A stretch of DNA of 64,000 nucleotides from the NCBI RefSeq assembly GCF_001895265.1, contig NZ_CP016796.1, positions 372,001 to 436,000 of the forward strand. Direction: 5' to 3'. This DNA comes from Francisella uliginis (lineage in GTDB: Bacteria; Pseudomonadota; Gammaproteobacteria; Francisellales; Francisellaceae). Every line of letters starts with the position of its first letter. The stretch's first letter is position 1. Shown here piece by piece: positions 33,411-42,770 of the stretch. The position numbers and the translations under genes are program-made. The notes under the pieces are model-generated. The model was not told the origin of the DNA, did no database searches, and was given only the letters and a program-made list of their open reading frames with translations.

Positions 33411-34893
33411 GCGTGATTTACGCATAGATGATAATTTAGCATTAACACAGGCAGCTACAACAGGAGATATTTTGCCTGTATATATAATTGAGCCTGAGCT
33501 CTGGCAACAGCCTGATATGAGTCATAGACAATATTTGTTCTTGTCTGAGTGTTTAGAAGAGCTAGATAGTGAGCTTACAAAGTTAGGTCAGCCTTTAATT
33601 ATAATGGTTGGAGAGGCTGTAGAAGTTTTTGAGCAACTAATACAGCAATACCCTATCAATAGCGTTTGGTCGCATCAAGAAACTTGGAATGATTGGACAT
33701 ATCAGCGTGATATTAAGCTTGAGAAGTTTTTTAAACAAAATAATATTACATGGTATCAGCCATATCAAAATGGTGTAGTTCGCTGTTTAACAGATAGAGA
33801 TAAATGGGGTTTGCTATGGCACAAACGAATGAGCGAAAAGCTTATAAAAGCACCGACTAAACTTAAATTTATTTGTGAAAATCAAACTAAAATACCTACT
33901 GCTGAGAGTCTTGGTCTAGAGTATGATAATTGTTATAAAAGACAAAAAGGTGGTCGAATTCGTGCACTTAGAATCATTGATAGTTTCTTGTATCAAAGAG
34001 GTTTTGGTTATACTAAGGAGATGTCTTCTCCAGTTACTGCCTTTAAAAGTTGTTCGAGATTGTCGCCATATATTGCTTTTGGAGTTATCTCGATAAAAGA
34101 GGTGTATCAATTAGCTAATCAGCGTAAAAAAGCAATCAAAGATAGTAGTATAAAAAATAAAACAAAATGGCTAAGTGCAATGCGTTCGTTTTTATCGCGT
34201 CTGCGTTGGCATTGTCACTTTATGCAAAAACTAGAGGACCAACCAAGTATTGAATGTAAAAACCTACATCCAGCTTATGATCAACTACGCAAAGAGCTGC
34301 TAAATCAACAATATTTTGAAGCATGGAAAACAGGTAATACCGGTTTCCCGATGATAGATGCATGTATGCGAGCTTTGATTGCAACAGGATGGTTAAACTT
34401 TCGTATGCGCGCAATGCTCATGAGTTTCGCAAGCTATCATTTGTGGTTAGATTGGCGTAAGACATCATTGTATTTAGCAAGATTGTTTACTGATTATGAA
34501 CCAGGGATTCATTACTCACAAGTGCAAATGCAATCGGGTACTACAGGAATAAATAGTATCCGTATTTATAATCCTATTAAGCAAAGTATCGATCAAGATC
34601 CTAAAGGTGAATTTATTAGAAGATGGATACCTGAGTTAGAAAATATAAGTAATGAGAATATCCATACACCATGGCTAGAAAAGCATAATGCGGTAGATTA
34701 TCCAAATCCTATTGTTGATGAAAAGCAAGCACGGAAATTTGCCGCAGATAATATTTATAAAATTAGAAAAAATTCAAAGAATAGTCAAGAAACTAAAAAT
34801 ATTGTCAAAAAACATGCTAGTAGGAAAAAGCCTAGAAAAATCAAATCTAAACAACAAAAGGAAGACAATATTCAAGGAGAGCTTTTCTTATGA
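33391..34893 (+). CDS. class I photolyase / cryptochrome-like FAD-binding protein
   Basis: A 500-residue protein with the N-terminal antenna domain of photolyases (VVWFKRDLRIDDNLAL, LPVYIIEPELW). The C-terminal FAD-binding helical domain includes GGRIRALRIIDSFL, SPYIAFGVISIKEVYQ, GNTGFPMIDACMRALIATGWLNFRMRAMLMSF, HLWLDWR and YNPIKQSIDQDPKGEFIRRWIPEL. This is light-driven DNA repair, most likely of pyrimidine dimers, but the exact lesion is not certain. The last about 50 residues form a Lys-rich tail unusual for the family. It overlaps its neighbours by 20 and 4 nt. Confidence 0.9.
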   Translation: MQVVWFKRDLRIDDNLALTQAATTGDILPVYIIEPELWQQPDMSHRQYLFLSECLEELDSELTKLGQPLIIMVGEAVEVFEQLIQQYPINSVWSHQETWNDWTYQRDIKLEKFFKQNNITWYQPYQNGVVRCLTDRDKWGLLWHKRMSEKLIKAPTKLKFICENQTKIPTAESLGLEYDNCYKRQKGGRIRALRIIDSFLYQRGFGYTKEMSSPVTAFKSCSRLSPYIAFGVISIKEVYQLANQRKKAIKDSSIKNKTKWLSAMRSFLSRLRWHCHFMQKLEDQPSIECKNLHPAYDQLRKELLNQQYFEAWKTGNTGFPMIDACMRALIATGWLNFRMRAMLMSFASYHLWLDWRKTSLYLARLFTDYEPGIHYSQVQMQSGTTGINSIRIYNPIKQSIDQDPKGEFIRRWIPELENISNENIHTPWLEKHNAVDYPNPIVDEKQARKFAADNIYKIRKNSKNSQETKNIVKKHASRKKPRKIKSKQQKEDNIQGELFL

Positions 34894-36419
34894 GGACTTT
34901 ACGATTGATCCTAGGAGATCAGCTTTCACAAAGTATTTCTAGCTTGAGAGATTGTGATAAAGCCAATGATATTGTGATGATGTGTGAAGTAATGAAAGAG
35001 GCTAGTTATGTTAAGCATCATAAAAAGAAGCTTGTATATATTTTCTCAGCAATGCGTCATTTTGCACTGCAGTTACATAAATTAGACTATAAAGTTTGCT
35101 ATACAAAATTGGATGATCCAAAGAATACAGATTCATTTTATAATGAAGTTCAAAAAGTTGTTGAAAAGCTTGGTATACAAAAGCTTATTGTCACAGAGCC
35201 AGGGGAATATCGTGTATTAGAAGATATTCAAAGTTGGCAAAAAGATTTCTCTATAGATGTTGAAGTACGCACAGATGATAGATTCTTAGCTACAATAGAT
35301 GAGTTTGCAAAGTGGTCAAAAAACTACAAGCAAATACGCATGGAATATTTCTATCGTTATATGCGTACCAAACATAATATTTTGCTTGATAGTGATGGCA
35401 AACCAGAAGGTGGACAGTGGAATTATGATAGCCAAAATCGTAAAATGCCAAGCACTGATACTAAAGTTCCAGAACCATATAAAGTCCAAGTTGATGATAT
35501 AACTAAGCGTGCAATTAAGTTAGTTGAGAAAACATTTGCTGATAATTTTGGTGATATTGAGCCATTTCATTATGCAGTTACTAGAGAAGAAGCCCTTGAG
35601 GCATTATATTCATTTGTTAAAGAAAGACTCAGTTGTTTCGGAGATTACCAGGATGCAATGCTTGAGGAACAGGCATGGATGTATCATTCGCATATTTCTA
35701 TGTATATTAATAGTGGCTTACTGTTGCCTATGGAATGTATCAAAGCTGCTGAAAAAGCATATTATAATGGTAGTGCACCTTTAAATGCTGTTGAGGGCTT
35801 TATCCGTCAGATTCTTGGTTGGCGAGAGTTTGTGCGTGGAGTTTATTGGTTGAAAATGCCAGACTATCGAAATATGAACTACCTTGAGGCTACGCGTAAA
35901 TTACCAAGTTTTTATTGGGATGCTGATACTCAGATGAACTGTCTACATCAGTGTATTAAAGAGACTAAACAAAATGCCTATGCCCATCATATTCAAAGAC
36001 TAATGGTGCTTGGTAATTTTGCATTATTAGCTGGAATTGATCCTAAGTATGTCAATGAATGGTATCTATTAGTATATGCTGATGCTTATGAGTGGGTCGA
36101 GCTACCAAATGTATCAGGAATGGTACTTTTTGCAGATGGTGGATATTTTGCAAGTAAGCCTTATGCAGCTAGTGGGAGCTATATCAAAAAAATGTCAAAT
36201 TATTGTGATAATTGTAGTTATAAAGTCAGTGAGAAAAATGGAGGTGATGCTTGTCCATTTAATTACTTATATTGGAATTTCTTAGCTAGAAATAAATCAA
36301 AGCTAGCTAATAATCCACGCTTGGCAATGATTTATAAATCTTATGAAAAGATGACTGATGAGAAGAAAAAACTAATTAGCCAAGATAGTAAAAAATTTCT
36401 TGAGGAATTAGGTATATGA
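34890..36419 (+). CDS. iron-sulfur bacterial cryptochrome/photolyase (FeS-BCP, PhrB-like)
   Basis: A 509-residue member of the prokaryotic (6-4) photolyase group. The start [15 protein letters not shown] is the DPRP domain. [20 protein letters not shown] and [12 protein letters not shown] lie in the FAD domain. Cluster ligands are visible as Cys351, Cys439, Cys442 and Cys455. Agrobacterium PhrB uses 350, 438, 441 and 454, so the spacing is preserved with a one-residue offset. It likely repairs (6-4) photoproducts. It overlaps the photolyase gene by 4 nt upstream and the DUF2256 gene by ATGA downstream. Confidence 0.92.
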   Translation: MRTLRLILGDQLSQSISSLRDCDKANDIVMMCEVMKEASYVKHHKKKLVYIFSAMRHFALQLHKLDYKVCYTKLDDPKNTDSFYNEVQKVVEKLGIQKLIVTEPGEYRVLEDIQSWQKDFSIDVEVRTDDRFLATIDEFAKWSKNYKQIRMEYFYRYMRTKHNILLDSDGKPEGGQWNYDSQNRKMPSTDTKVPEPYKVQVDDITKRAIKLVEKTFADNFGDIEPFHYAVTREEALEALYSFVKERLSCFGDYQDAMLEEQAWMYHSHISMYINSGLLLPMECIKAAEKAYYNGSAPLNAVEGFIRQILGWREFVRGVYWLKMPDYRNMNYLEATRKLPSFYWDADTQMNCLHQCIKETKQNAYAHHIQRLMVLGNFALLAGIDPKYVNEWYLLVYADAYEWVELPNVSGMVLFADGGYFASKPYAASGSYIKKMSNYCDNCSYKVSEKNGGDACPFNYLYWNFLARNKSKLANNPRLAMIYKSYEKMTDEKKKLISQDSKKFLEELGI

Positions 36420-36553
36420 AAAAGCAACATTTGCCTACAAAGATTTGCGTAGTCTGTGGCTTATCATTTACTTGGCGTAAGAAATGGAAAAAAGTATGGG
36501 ATGAGGTAAAATACTGCTCTGAAAAGTGTCGGAGAACAAAAAATAAAAAGTAA
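36416..36553 (+). CDS. DUF2256 zinc-ribbon-like small protein
   Basis: A 45-residue protein whose ATG overlaps the FeS-BCP stop (ATGA). The sequence [20 protein letters not shown] then YCSEKCRR has two C-x2-C / C-x3-C pairs and a Trp/Lys-rich centre, the DUF2256 pattern. It would bind one zinc and is strongly basic. The family is repeatedly found next to FeS-BCP genes. A role in assembly or nucleic-acid contact is inference only. Confidence 0.88.
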   Translation: MKKQHLPTKICVVCGLSFTWRKKWKKVWDEVKYCSEKCRRTKNKK

Positions 36554-36556
36554 ATC

Positions 36557-36579
36557 TTAAAATATGAGAAATATTTTAA
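36557..36579 (+). terminator. possible AT-rich hairpin after the photolyase cluster
   Basis: A perfect 9-bp stem TTAAAATAT/ATATTTTAA with loop GAGAA begins 4 nt after the DUF2256 stop. The stem has no G-C pairs and no long T-run follows, so termination is uncertain. It may instead be a processing or stabilising structure. Confidence 0.35.
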
Positions 36580-36683
36580 TCTAGCCGAAGCTATAATTAA
36601 GTTGCTAGTTATAATATGAAAAAACAAAAATTTACTAAAAAAGTTGGATTTATTTTTTTAGCAAAACTTATTTGTATGGTAGT

Positions 36684-37109
36684 TTATTTTGAATCGGCAA
36701 GTTTCGCATTAATCTTATTAAGGATAATAGTTGCATCAGTTTTACTATCATCTTTAATATAAAGAGCTGATTGATTAGGGTTATCTTTTGCTGATTGAAC
36801 TACTATATCAATAGAGTCTCCTGATGGAGAGACCGCTTTGATTTCAGATTTTTTCTGATCAACTGTTTGCTCTGTTGTAGTGTAATTATTTTCTTTTAAT
36901 ACTTCTGTAGCAGCTGAAAATACTGTTTCTCTATCTTTTGCATAAGCATTGTATGCATCAGGATTTTCCATCCACTTATATGCTAAAGCACCTACTGCAA
37001 CACTGGCTAAAACTAAACCTGTTACTGCAACAGCCTCAGCCGTACATGATGTAATAGCCACAGAAGCGGCTAATAGTGTCGCAATTGTTATTAGTTTTTT
37101 CTTCATCAT
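36684..37109 (-). CDS. DUF3568 lipoprotein
   Basis: A 141-residue lipoprotein with lipobox ITSC (Cys22) followed by a hydrophobic segment (AVAVTGLVLASVAVGALAYKW). The globular part KDRETVFSAATEVLKENNYT, then KSEIKAVSPSGDSIDIVVQS is the DUF3568 domain, a small alpha/beta fold seen in Francisella and other bacteria. Function is unknown. GAGGTGAAATT lies upstream of two consecutive ATGs; the first (37109) has the better spacing. Confidence 0.8.
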   Translation of the reverse strand: MMKKKLITIATLLAASVAITSCTAEAVAVTGLVLASVAVGALAYKWMENPDAYNAYAKDRETVFSAATEVLKENNYTTTEQTVDQKKSEIKAVSPSGDSIDIVVQSAKDNPNQSALYIKDDSKTDATIILNKINAKLADSK

Positions 37110-37294
37110 AATTTCACCTCATAGTGTTGTTTGTTATATGAATTAAAATAATTTCACAAATTCATTATAGCAAGCTACTATAGTTTTCCAAACTAGTTTT
37201 TATATATTGAGTATTTTAAAATATGAAAAAGTATTCTTATTGTTAACTAGTATGTAAAATAAGCTAAAGAATTAATTAAATAAAAAAATTTCAT

Positions 37295-38221
37295 ATGAAA
37301 ATGAATTTTATCCAGAAATACTTTGCAATTATAGTGATAGTTGGAGTTGTTTTAGCAATCTCAATTCCATCTATATTTATACCGTTAAAGCCTTATATCA
37401 CTTATCTACTAGCTGCAATTATGTTAGTTATAGGACTTCATTTGCAAGCAAAAGATTTTGCAAAAGTTGCTAGTTTAAAAGGAAAGTTATTAATAATATT
37501 ATTTTTAAAATTAACTGTGACATCTATAGCAGCTTTTATAATAGGTAAGCTTTTCGGTCTAAATTTGATGGCATTAATAGGCTTAGTTATTGTTGGAGCT
37601 TGTCCAGGAGGTACAGCTTCTGGGGTGATGGCACTATTAGCTAGAGCAAATATTTCACTTACTGTTAGCTTAACTTTTTTAACAACATTGTTAGCACCAA
37701 TATTTATGCCATTAATCATTTATTTTTTCTTTGCAAAAAGTATTAAGTTAGATTGGTTTGGTATGTTTGAAACTATGGCAATAATAGTTATTGTGCCGAT
37801 AGTTTTAGGAATCTTGATTAGTAAGTTTGCTAAGATAAGTGATTCGACTTTAAGTAAAGTTTCTAATATTCCAATACTTTTGATTATATTGATAGTAATG
37901 GTAGTGACAGCTTTAAACAAAGATACTATTATGCTTGTACCAAGTGATATTATTCTAAGCGTTATAATACTTAGTATATTTGCTAATATTTTTGGCTATT
38001 TAATAGGAAAAGTTCTAAGTTTAGATTTTGAAAGCAGGTTAGCGTTACTTTTTGAGTTTAGTATATTAGATGTTGGCTTAGGAATTGTTATTGCTCTAGT
38101 ATTTTTTGGTAATCAGGCAGCCATTGCTGCAACTTTCTATGCGATTTGGCAGAACATTATTGGGCCTATAATTGTTAACTTTATAAATATATGCCGTAAG
38201 ACCAACTTTAAATCTTCTTAA
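37295..38221 (+). CDS. bile acid:sodium symporter (BASS) family transporter
   Basis: A 308-residue protein with about ten hydrophobic helices. The family's crossover motifs are visible as VGACPGGTASGVMALLARAN (residues about 102-121) and EFSILDVGLGIVIALVF (about 257-273). Bacterial members take up organic anions with sodium; the substrate is not evident. It is followed by a PAS/HTH regulator gene with its own strong promoter. Confidence 0.85.
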   Translation: MKMNFIQKYFAIIVIVGVVLAISIPSIFIPLKPYITYLLAAIMLVIGLHLQAKDFAKVASLKGKLLIILFLKLTVTSIAAFIIGKLFGLNLMALIGLVIVGACPGGTASGVMALLARANISLTVSLTFLTTLLAPIFMPLIIYFFFAKSIKLDWFGMFETMAIIVIVPIVLGILISKFAKISDSTLSKVSNIPILLIILIVMVVTALNKDTIMLVPSDIILSVIILSIFANIFGYLIGKVLSLDFESRLALLFEFSILDVGLGIVIALVFFGNQAAIAATFYAIWQNIIGPIIVNFINICRKTNFKSS

Positions 38222-38230
38222 AATATCTTA

Positions 38231-38260
38231 TTGACAAAAAAGTCTAAATTAGAATATAAT
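38231..38260 (+). promoter_or_regulatory. strong sigma-70-type promoter with flanking direct repeat
   Basis: TTGACA (38231-38236) and TATAAT (38255-38260), both perfect, are separated by 18 nt. The start codon of the downstream regulator lies at 38290, leaving a leader of roughly 20 nt. The 9-mer TCTAAATTA occurs at 38243-38251 (in the spacer) and again at 38272-38280, 29 nt apart or nearly three helical turns. That makes it a candidate operator. Confidence 0.75.
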
Positions 38261-38289
38261 ATCCAAAAATATCTAAATTACATACTTGT

Positions 38290-38901
38290 ATGGATTCTAA
38301 ATTTAAAGAATACTCTAATGTAGCAGAAGCTATTAGTAAGCTACTATATCCTTTTGCTGAAGTTGTTATTCATGATCTTAAAGAGAAACAAATAAAGGCT
38401 ATTTTTAATCCTATATCTAAAAGGGAAGTTGGAGATTCATCGTATATGGATCATATTGGCTTAGATGTTTATGATGAGCTTCCTAAAGTAATAGGACCTT
38501 ATGAAAAACTCAATTATGATGGTCGTAAGATCAAAAGTATTATTACGGTAATTGAGAATGACAAAGGTAATGTTATTGGGACACTTTGTGTAAATTTAGA
38601 TATTTCTATCTTTGATAAGTATCAAGGGTTAATAAATGCATTCTTAAATAATAACGATGATAAAATGTCTGAGCAAAATCAGAGTCTATTTAAAGATACA
38701 CTGTATGAGAAAATAAATAAATTTGTACAAAAATATTGTATTGAAAATAGTTTATCAGTAGATAATTTGACTCGCTTACAGAAAAAAGACTTAATCTTGG
38801 AGCTCAAAAACCAGGGTGCGCTAGATGGCAAAAATGCAAGTCAATATATAGCTAGAGCATTGGGTGTTAGTAGAGCTACTGTTTATAACTATCTCAAATA
38901 A
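38290..38901 (+). CDS. YheO/DauR-like transcriptional regulator
   Basis: A 203-residue regulator. The N-terminal YheO-like PAS domain (AISKLLYPFAEVVIHDLKEKQ, GRKIKSIITVI) would sense a small ligand. The C-terminal DauR-type helix-turn-helix is LTRLQKKDLILELKNQGAL then ASQYIARALGVSRATVYNYL. It probably controls the adjacent transporters or its own strong promoter. A TauE/SafE permease gene begins 17 nt downstream and is likely co-transcribed. Confidence 0.85.
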   Translation: MDSKFKEYSNVAEAISKLLYPFAEVVIHDLKEKQIKAIFNPISKREVGDSSYMDHIGLDVYDELPKVIGPYEKLNYDGRKIKSIITVIENDKGNVIGTLCVNLDISIFDKYQGLINAFLNNNDDKMSEQNQSLFKDTLYEKINKFVQKYCIENSLSVDNLTRLQKKDLILELKNQGALDGKNASQYIARALGVSRATVYNYLK

Positions 38902-38918
38902 TTTTAAAAGGAAAAAAT

Positions 38919-39677
38919 ATGTTAATTATCTTAGGAGCTATAGTTGGTTTTACAGCTAGCTTTATATCTACTTTACTTGGTGGTGGTGCTGGTTTGATAG
39001 CTGTTCCAGCATTTTATTACGTTATAGTTCATGTTTATGGACCAGCTTTTGCAATGCAAATAGCTTTAACAACTTGTTTTGGGATGTCTGTATTTCTTAG
39101 CTTGATGGCTACATACAAGCATTATAGAAAAGGTAATATCAACTTGTGGGAGCTAAAATATTATTTAATATACTTAGCAGTAGGAGCTATATTAGGTGCA
39201 ATAATAGCAAAATATATAAATACTGGTTTACTAAAAATAATCTTTGCATTTCTACTATTTGGTAGTGGAGTATGGATGATATTGCATAATGATAATAAGA
39301 TCATAAAACTTCCTAAAGCTTCTAGATATAGTATATTTGGACTTTGTGGAATATTAAGTGTATTAGCTAGTTCATCAACATTTGCAACGATGTTCTTTGT
39401 TAAAATTGGTACCGATATTAAAAAAGCAATAGCAATTACTAGTGTATGTGTATTTATTTCAGCAGGTATTGGTACACTTATGCTTACTTTTGGCATTTCG
39501 GTAAATGTACCATCAACACTTGGTTATCTAAGTGTACCTTTGCTTTTATCTTCTGTACCATTTGCTTTGTTAGGAAGTTTTATGGCAGTTAATTATTTAG
39601 GTGTGATATCTCCTAAGTTGCTTAAGTCTTTATTTATAGTTTTGATGTTTGTTTCTGGCATAATTATGATTGCCTAA
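38919..39677 (+). CDS. TauE/SafE (TSUP) family permease
   Basis: A 252-residue membrane permease with the family's N-terminal motif GFTASFISTLLGGGAGLIAVPA (residues about 7-28, quoted in part as STLLGGGAG). About eight helices and a matching second-half motif (LASSSTFATMFFVKIG) are present. The likely substrate is a sulfur-containing or organic anion, not identifiable. It sits 17 nt after a DauR-like regulator, which may respond to its substrate. AAAAGGAAAA precedes the ATG. Confidence 0.85.
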   Translation: MLIILGAIVGFTASFISTLLGGGAGLIAVPAFYYVIVHVYGPAFAMQIALTTCFGMSVFLSLMATYKHYRKGNINLWELKYYLIYLAVGAILGAIIAKYINTGLLKIIFAFLLFGSGVWMILHNDNKIIKLPKASRYSIFGLCGILSVLASSSTFATMFFVKIGTDIKKAIAITSVCVFISAGIGTLMLTFGISVNVPSTLGYLSVPLLLSSVPFALLGSFMAVNYLGVISPKLLKSLFIVLMFVSGIIMIA

Positions 39678-39680
39678 AAG

Positions 39681-39708
39681 TTGAAAATATAAGCTTTTAC
39701 TGTATACT
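39681..39708 (+). promoter_or_regulatory. promoter of tRNA-Ser
   Basis: TTGAAA (39681-39686) and TATACT (39703-39708) are separated by 16 nt, and the -10 ends 11 nt before the mature tRNA 5' end. That is well placed for a short-leader tRNA transcript. Confidence 0.65.
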
Positions 39709-39719
39709 TATATTTCTTT

Positions 39720-39809
39720 GGAGAGGTGGCCGAGTGGTTGAAGGCGCACGCCTGGAAAGCGTGTATAGCTTAACAGCTATCGAGAGTTCGAATCTCTTCC
39801 TCTCCGCCA
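39720..39809 (+). tRNA. serX: tRNA-Ser (anticodon GGA)
   Basis: The 90-nt gene folds as a class II tRNA. Acceptor stem GGAGAGG pairs with CCTCTCC. The anticodon stem CACGC/GCGTG encloses loop CTGGAAA with anticodon GGA at 39754-39756. A long variable arm (TATAGC...GCTATC) and T-loop GTTCGAATC follow. CCA is encoded (39807-39809). It reads UCC and UCU codons. The DUF423 gene on the opposite strand ends 2 nt away. Confidence 0.97.
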
Positions 39810-39811
39810 TA

Positions 39812-40207
39812 TTAATTTTTATTTTGTGAATTCTTTTTAATACAAATAGCAGATATCGCTAATACAATCCAAGCAATCATTAAACTAGTCCCACCAATTG
39901 GTGCAAGCTTTAAGATACTAGGAATATTCCATACTATAGAGATATAAATGCTAAAGCTAAAAAGTAGAGTTCCTAAGATAAATAAAAAGCTACTTAATTT
40001 AAGAGTTAAGCTTTGTGCTAAGCTCTTACTACTTAAAAGAGCTATTCCAATACCGCTAATTACGATAGCATAAGTTTGATTATAACGAACAGCAGTCATA
40101 ATAAAATCAAAATGCTCTGCTGAAATCTGTGTTTTGAGTCCATGCTCTGCATATGCACCAAAAGCCACTGAAATAAAACCTAGAATAGCGCCTATTGCTA
40201 AATTCAT
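39812..40207 (-). CDS. DUF423 membrane protein
   Basis: A 131-residue protein with four hydrophobic helices and the DUF423 start LAIGAILGFISVAFGAYAEHGLK, followed by AVRYNQTYAIVISGIGI. A small inner-membrane protein of unknown function. AGGAGAAAAA lies immediately before the ATG. It is last in the minus-strand run ubiC-ubiA-DUF393-DUF423. Confidence 0.85.
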   Translation of the reverse strand: MNLAIGAILGFISVAFGAYAEHGLKTQISAEHFDFIMTAVRYNQTYAIVISGIGIALLSSKSLAQSLTLKLSSFLFILGTLLFSFSIYISIVWNIPSILKLAPIGGTSLMIAWIVLAISAICIKKNSQNKN

Positions 40208-40221
40208 TTTTTTCTCCTTTA

Positions 40222-40584
40222 TTACTCATCTGTGTTACAGTATTTTATTTGCTTAAATCGGTATTTTGCAAATAAATTGTATAGAATTTTGAATATGCTA
40301 TATATGACTGGTAAATTGACAAGCCTTGCTAAGATTTTCCATTTTGGTAATTGTTTCCATATCAAGATAAAAGCGTCAATACCTTTATATAAATTATTAT
40401 CAATATCTTTTACATGTAGCATTCTTAGGCATTCAATTTTATCTAAATTCTCATTATTCAAAACAGAGCCATCAACTTCTGTTATATCGATCCAGGCAAA
40501 AATATCTTTAGCAGCTATTTTTTTGTAGTGATTTATTTCTTTGGAACAAATACCACATTTACCATCATAAAAAACTTTTATCAT
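40222..40584 (-). CDS. thiol-disulfide oxidoreductase, DCC (DUF393) family
   Basis: A 120-residue protein starting VFYDGKCGICSKEINHYKK, with the D-G-x-C-x2-C motif that defines the DCC family of thioredoxin-like proteins. The remainder (ECLRMLHVKDIDNNLYKGIDAFILIW) matches the family. Probably a redox protein of unknown partner. It lies 9 nt after ubiA, so may share its transcript. Confidence 0.87.
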   Translation of the reverse strand: MIKVFYDGKCGICSKEINHYKKIAAKDIFAWIDITEVDGSVLNNENLDKIECLRMLHVKDIDNNLYKGIDAFILIWKQLPKWKILARLVNLPVIYSIFKILYNLFAKYRFKQIKYCNTDE

Positions 40585-40593
40585 AATTTTATC

Positions 40594-41454
40594 TTAATAA
40601 AATTGAAGTAATACAGTAACAAAAATTATTAGTCCAACCCAATGGTTATCAGAAAAGGCTTTTATACAATTATTTATACCTAGTTTTTTGTAAATAAAAT
40701 AATTTTTAATAAAAAAGAGAGCTGATATTAGAACTCCTAAATAAAAGATTATATTAAAGTGGCAATATATTCCTAAAATAAAAAGTAACACTAAAGAGAT
40801 AAGGTTAAATAAAAATATATATTTGAATACTTTATCACCAAATAAAACAGCAGATGATTTTATACCTATTTCTAAATCAAACTCTCTATCAGCCAAAGCA
40901 TAAACTGTATCATAAGCTATAGTCCAGCATATTGTAGATAAATAAAAAATCAAAGCTTCTAAAGGTATTTTGTTTTGTATAGCTGAGAAAGCCATAAAAA
41001 TACCAAAGTTAAAAGCTAAACCTAATACTAATTGAGGTATAGCAAGGAATCTTTTGCAGAAAGGGTATAGCACCGCTAAAAATAATGCGACAAAAGATAG
41101 TAGTATTGTAAAAGTATTTAAAAAAAGTACACAAATAAAAGCAACTAGAGTAAGGATTAAACAAAGATATATAGCATTCTTTACACTAAGTTTGCCACTA
41201 GTTAATGGTCGAGTATTGGTACGAGCAACATGCTTATCAAAATCAATATCAGCAATATCATTAACAATACAGCCAACTGTACGCATAATTACAACACCAA
41301 GAGTAAAAATAACCCAGTATTTAATATTTGGTACCCCATGACTTGCTAAAACTAAAGCTGTAAGAGTTGGCCATAGAATCAAAAGTATTGGAATAGGGCG
41401 ATGTAGCCTCATTAACATAAAATATGCGTTTAACTTTTCTTTATTTAGCATCAT
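40594..41454 (-). CDS. ubiA: 4-hydroxybenzoate polyprenyltransferase
   Basis: Attaches the polyprenyl tail to 4-hydroxybenzoate in ubiquinone synthesis. The 286-residue integral membrane enzyme has the two Asp-rich, Mg-diphosphate-binding motifs of Ubi[21 protein letters not shown] and [16 protein letters not shown], plus [21 protein letters not shown] at the N-terminus. It overlaps ubiC by 14 nt, so the enzyme making its substrate is translated just ahead. Confidence 0.95.
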   Translation of the reverse strand: MMLNKEKLNAYFMLMRLHRPIPILLILWPTLTALVLASHGVPNIKYWVIFTLGVVIMRTVGCIVNDIADIDFDKHVARTNTRPLTSGKLSVKNAIYLCLILTLVAFICVLFLNTFTILLSFVALFLAVLYPFCKRFLAIPQLVLGLAFNFGIFMAFSAIQNKIPLEALIFYLSTICWTIAYDTVYALADREFDLEIGIKSSAVLFGDKVFKYIFLFNLISLVLLFILGIYCHFNIIFYLGVLISALFFIKNYFIYKKLGINNCIKAFSDNHWVGLIIFVTVLLQFY

Positions 41455-41956
41455 ATTGTTCCGGTAAAGTTAGAAAATATTCTGTAATTAAAAATTTAAG
41501 TTTTTTATCATTCTTATATTCAAAAATAGAACTACGCGAGAATACATCTTGTTGTTGATTTTTACCAGTTTCTTCATAAAAAGCTTTAGTTGATAATTGT
41601 CGAATTATAAACTCATCCCTATTAAATTTTGATTTATCAAAAAGTAAGTTATCACCTATTGGTTTTGTACCTAAGCCATCTAGTTCTTGGATAAAATAAT
41701 TATAGGTATTTCTTGGGACGATCGTTCTAGCAAAAACAAAAGTCTTATTCGAGTTAGAAAGTGTAATCTGTCTTACAAGAGCTTCTTTGGCATCTAGTAG
41801 TTTTGTCTCCAGAGGAGTTAAGTTTGTAAAATCTTGCGAAACTATATCTAGTTTTATATCACCATGAAATTTGGATAGGCTTGTAACTAAATTTTTAGCA
41901 TCATTAAGCCAATATCGTTTAGATTTATCTAAGTTATTTTTATCTATTATACTCAT
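41441..41956 (-). CDS. ubiC: chorismate--pyruvate lyase
   Basis: Converts chorismate to 4-hydroxybenzoate plus pyruvate, the first committed step of ubiquinone synthesis. The 171-residue protein matches UbiC in length and layout: [51 protein letters not shown] and SRSSIFEY. The arginine in VRQI and the glutamate near the end (ITEYFL) would be active-site residues. The family is divergent, but the ubiA overlap removes most doubt. Confidence 0.88.
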   Translation of the reverse strand: MSIIDKNNLDKSKRYWLNDAKNLVTSLSKFHGDIKLDIVSQDFTNLTPLETKLLDAKEALVRQITLSNSNKTFVFARTIVPRNTYNYFIQELDGLGTKPIGDNLLFDKSKFNRDEFIIRQLSTKAFYEETGKNQQQDVFSRSSIFEYKNDKKLKFLITEYFLTLPEQYDAK

Positions 41957-42052
41957 ATCTTAGAAATACCTTAAAGTTAAGGTTTCTTATTTATTTTCGA
42001 TTTGTATAATTATACACTTATAACGTTATGAAATTAATAAAAGGATTCCAAA

Positions 42053-42760
42053 ATGCGTCCAAGTGGTAGAAATAATGATCAGTTACGTAATGTAAAAGTT
42101 ACACATAATTTTACAAAGCATGCTGAAGGCTCTGTTCTTATAGAATTTGGTGATACTAAAGTTCTTTGTACAGCTTCAGTAATGGCTGGTGTACCAAGAT
42201 TTAAAAAAGATTCTGGAGAGGGATGGTTAACAGCTGAGTATGGTATGCTTCCACGCTCAACACATACTAGAATGGATAGAGAAGCAGCTCGCGGTAAGCA
42301 ATCTGGTAGAACTCAAGAAATTCAGCGTCTGATAGGTAGAGCGTTACGTGCTAGCGTTGACTTGACTAAAATAGGTGAGAATACTATAAAAGTTGATTGT
42401 GATGTAATCCAAGCAGATGGTGGAACTCGTACAGCTTCTATAACTGGAGCGTCACTGGCAATAAAAGATGCTGTTGAGTATATGAAAGTTAAGGGGATGA
42501 TAGAGGCTGATGTTAATCCTCTTCTATCACAGGTAGCAGCTATTTCTGTAGGTATCTATAATGATGAGCCAGTGCTAGATCTTGATTATGATGAAGACTC
42601 TAATGCTGAGACAGATATGAATGTTGTGATGAATTCAAATGGTGGTATGATTGAAATTCAAGGAACAGCCGAAGGCAAAGACTTCTCAGAAGAAGAGTTT
42701 GCTAAGATGCTAGGTCTTGCTAAAAAAGGTATTAATGAGATATTTGAATCAGTATTTTAA
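42053..42760 (+). CDS. rph: ribonuclease PH
   Basis: A phosphorolytic 3'-5' exoribonuclease that trims tRNA 3' ends. The 235-residue protein is full length. Landmarks are [61 protein letters not shown], the phosphate-binding [15 protein letters not shown], and [25 protein letters not shown] lies upstream of the ATG. It is transcribed away from ubiC across a 96-nt gap. Confidence 0.97.
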   Translation: MRPSGRNNDQLRNVKVTHNFTKHAEGSVLIEFGDTKVLCTASVMAGVPRFKKDSGEGWLTAEYGMLPRSTHTRMDREAARGKQSGRTQEIQRLIGRALRASVDLTKIGENTIKVDCDVIQADGGTRTASITGASLAIKDAVEYMKVKGMIEADVNPLLSQVAAISVGIYNDEPVLDLDYDEDSNAETDMNVVMNSNGGMIEIQGTAEGKDFSEEEFAKMLGLAKKGINEIFESVF

Positions 42761-42770
42761 GAAATAATCT

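Noticed and set aside
36616-36759. Plus-strand frame starting MKKQKFTKKVGFIF after the photolyase cluster
   Set aside because: About 48 codons, mostly opposite the DUF3568 coding region. The hydrophobic composition follows from AT-rich sequence, and there is no clear ribosome site.
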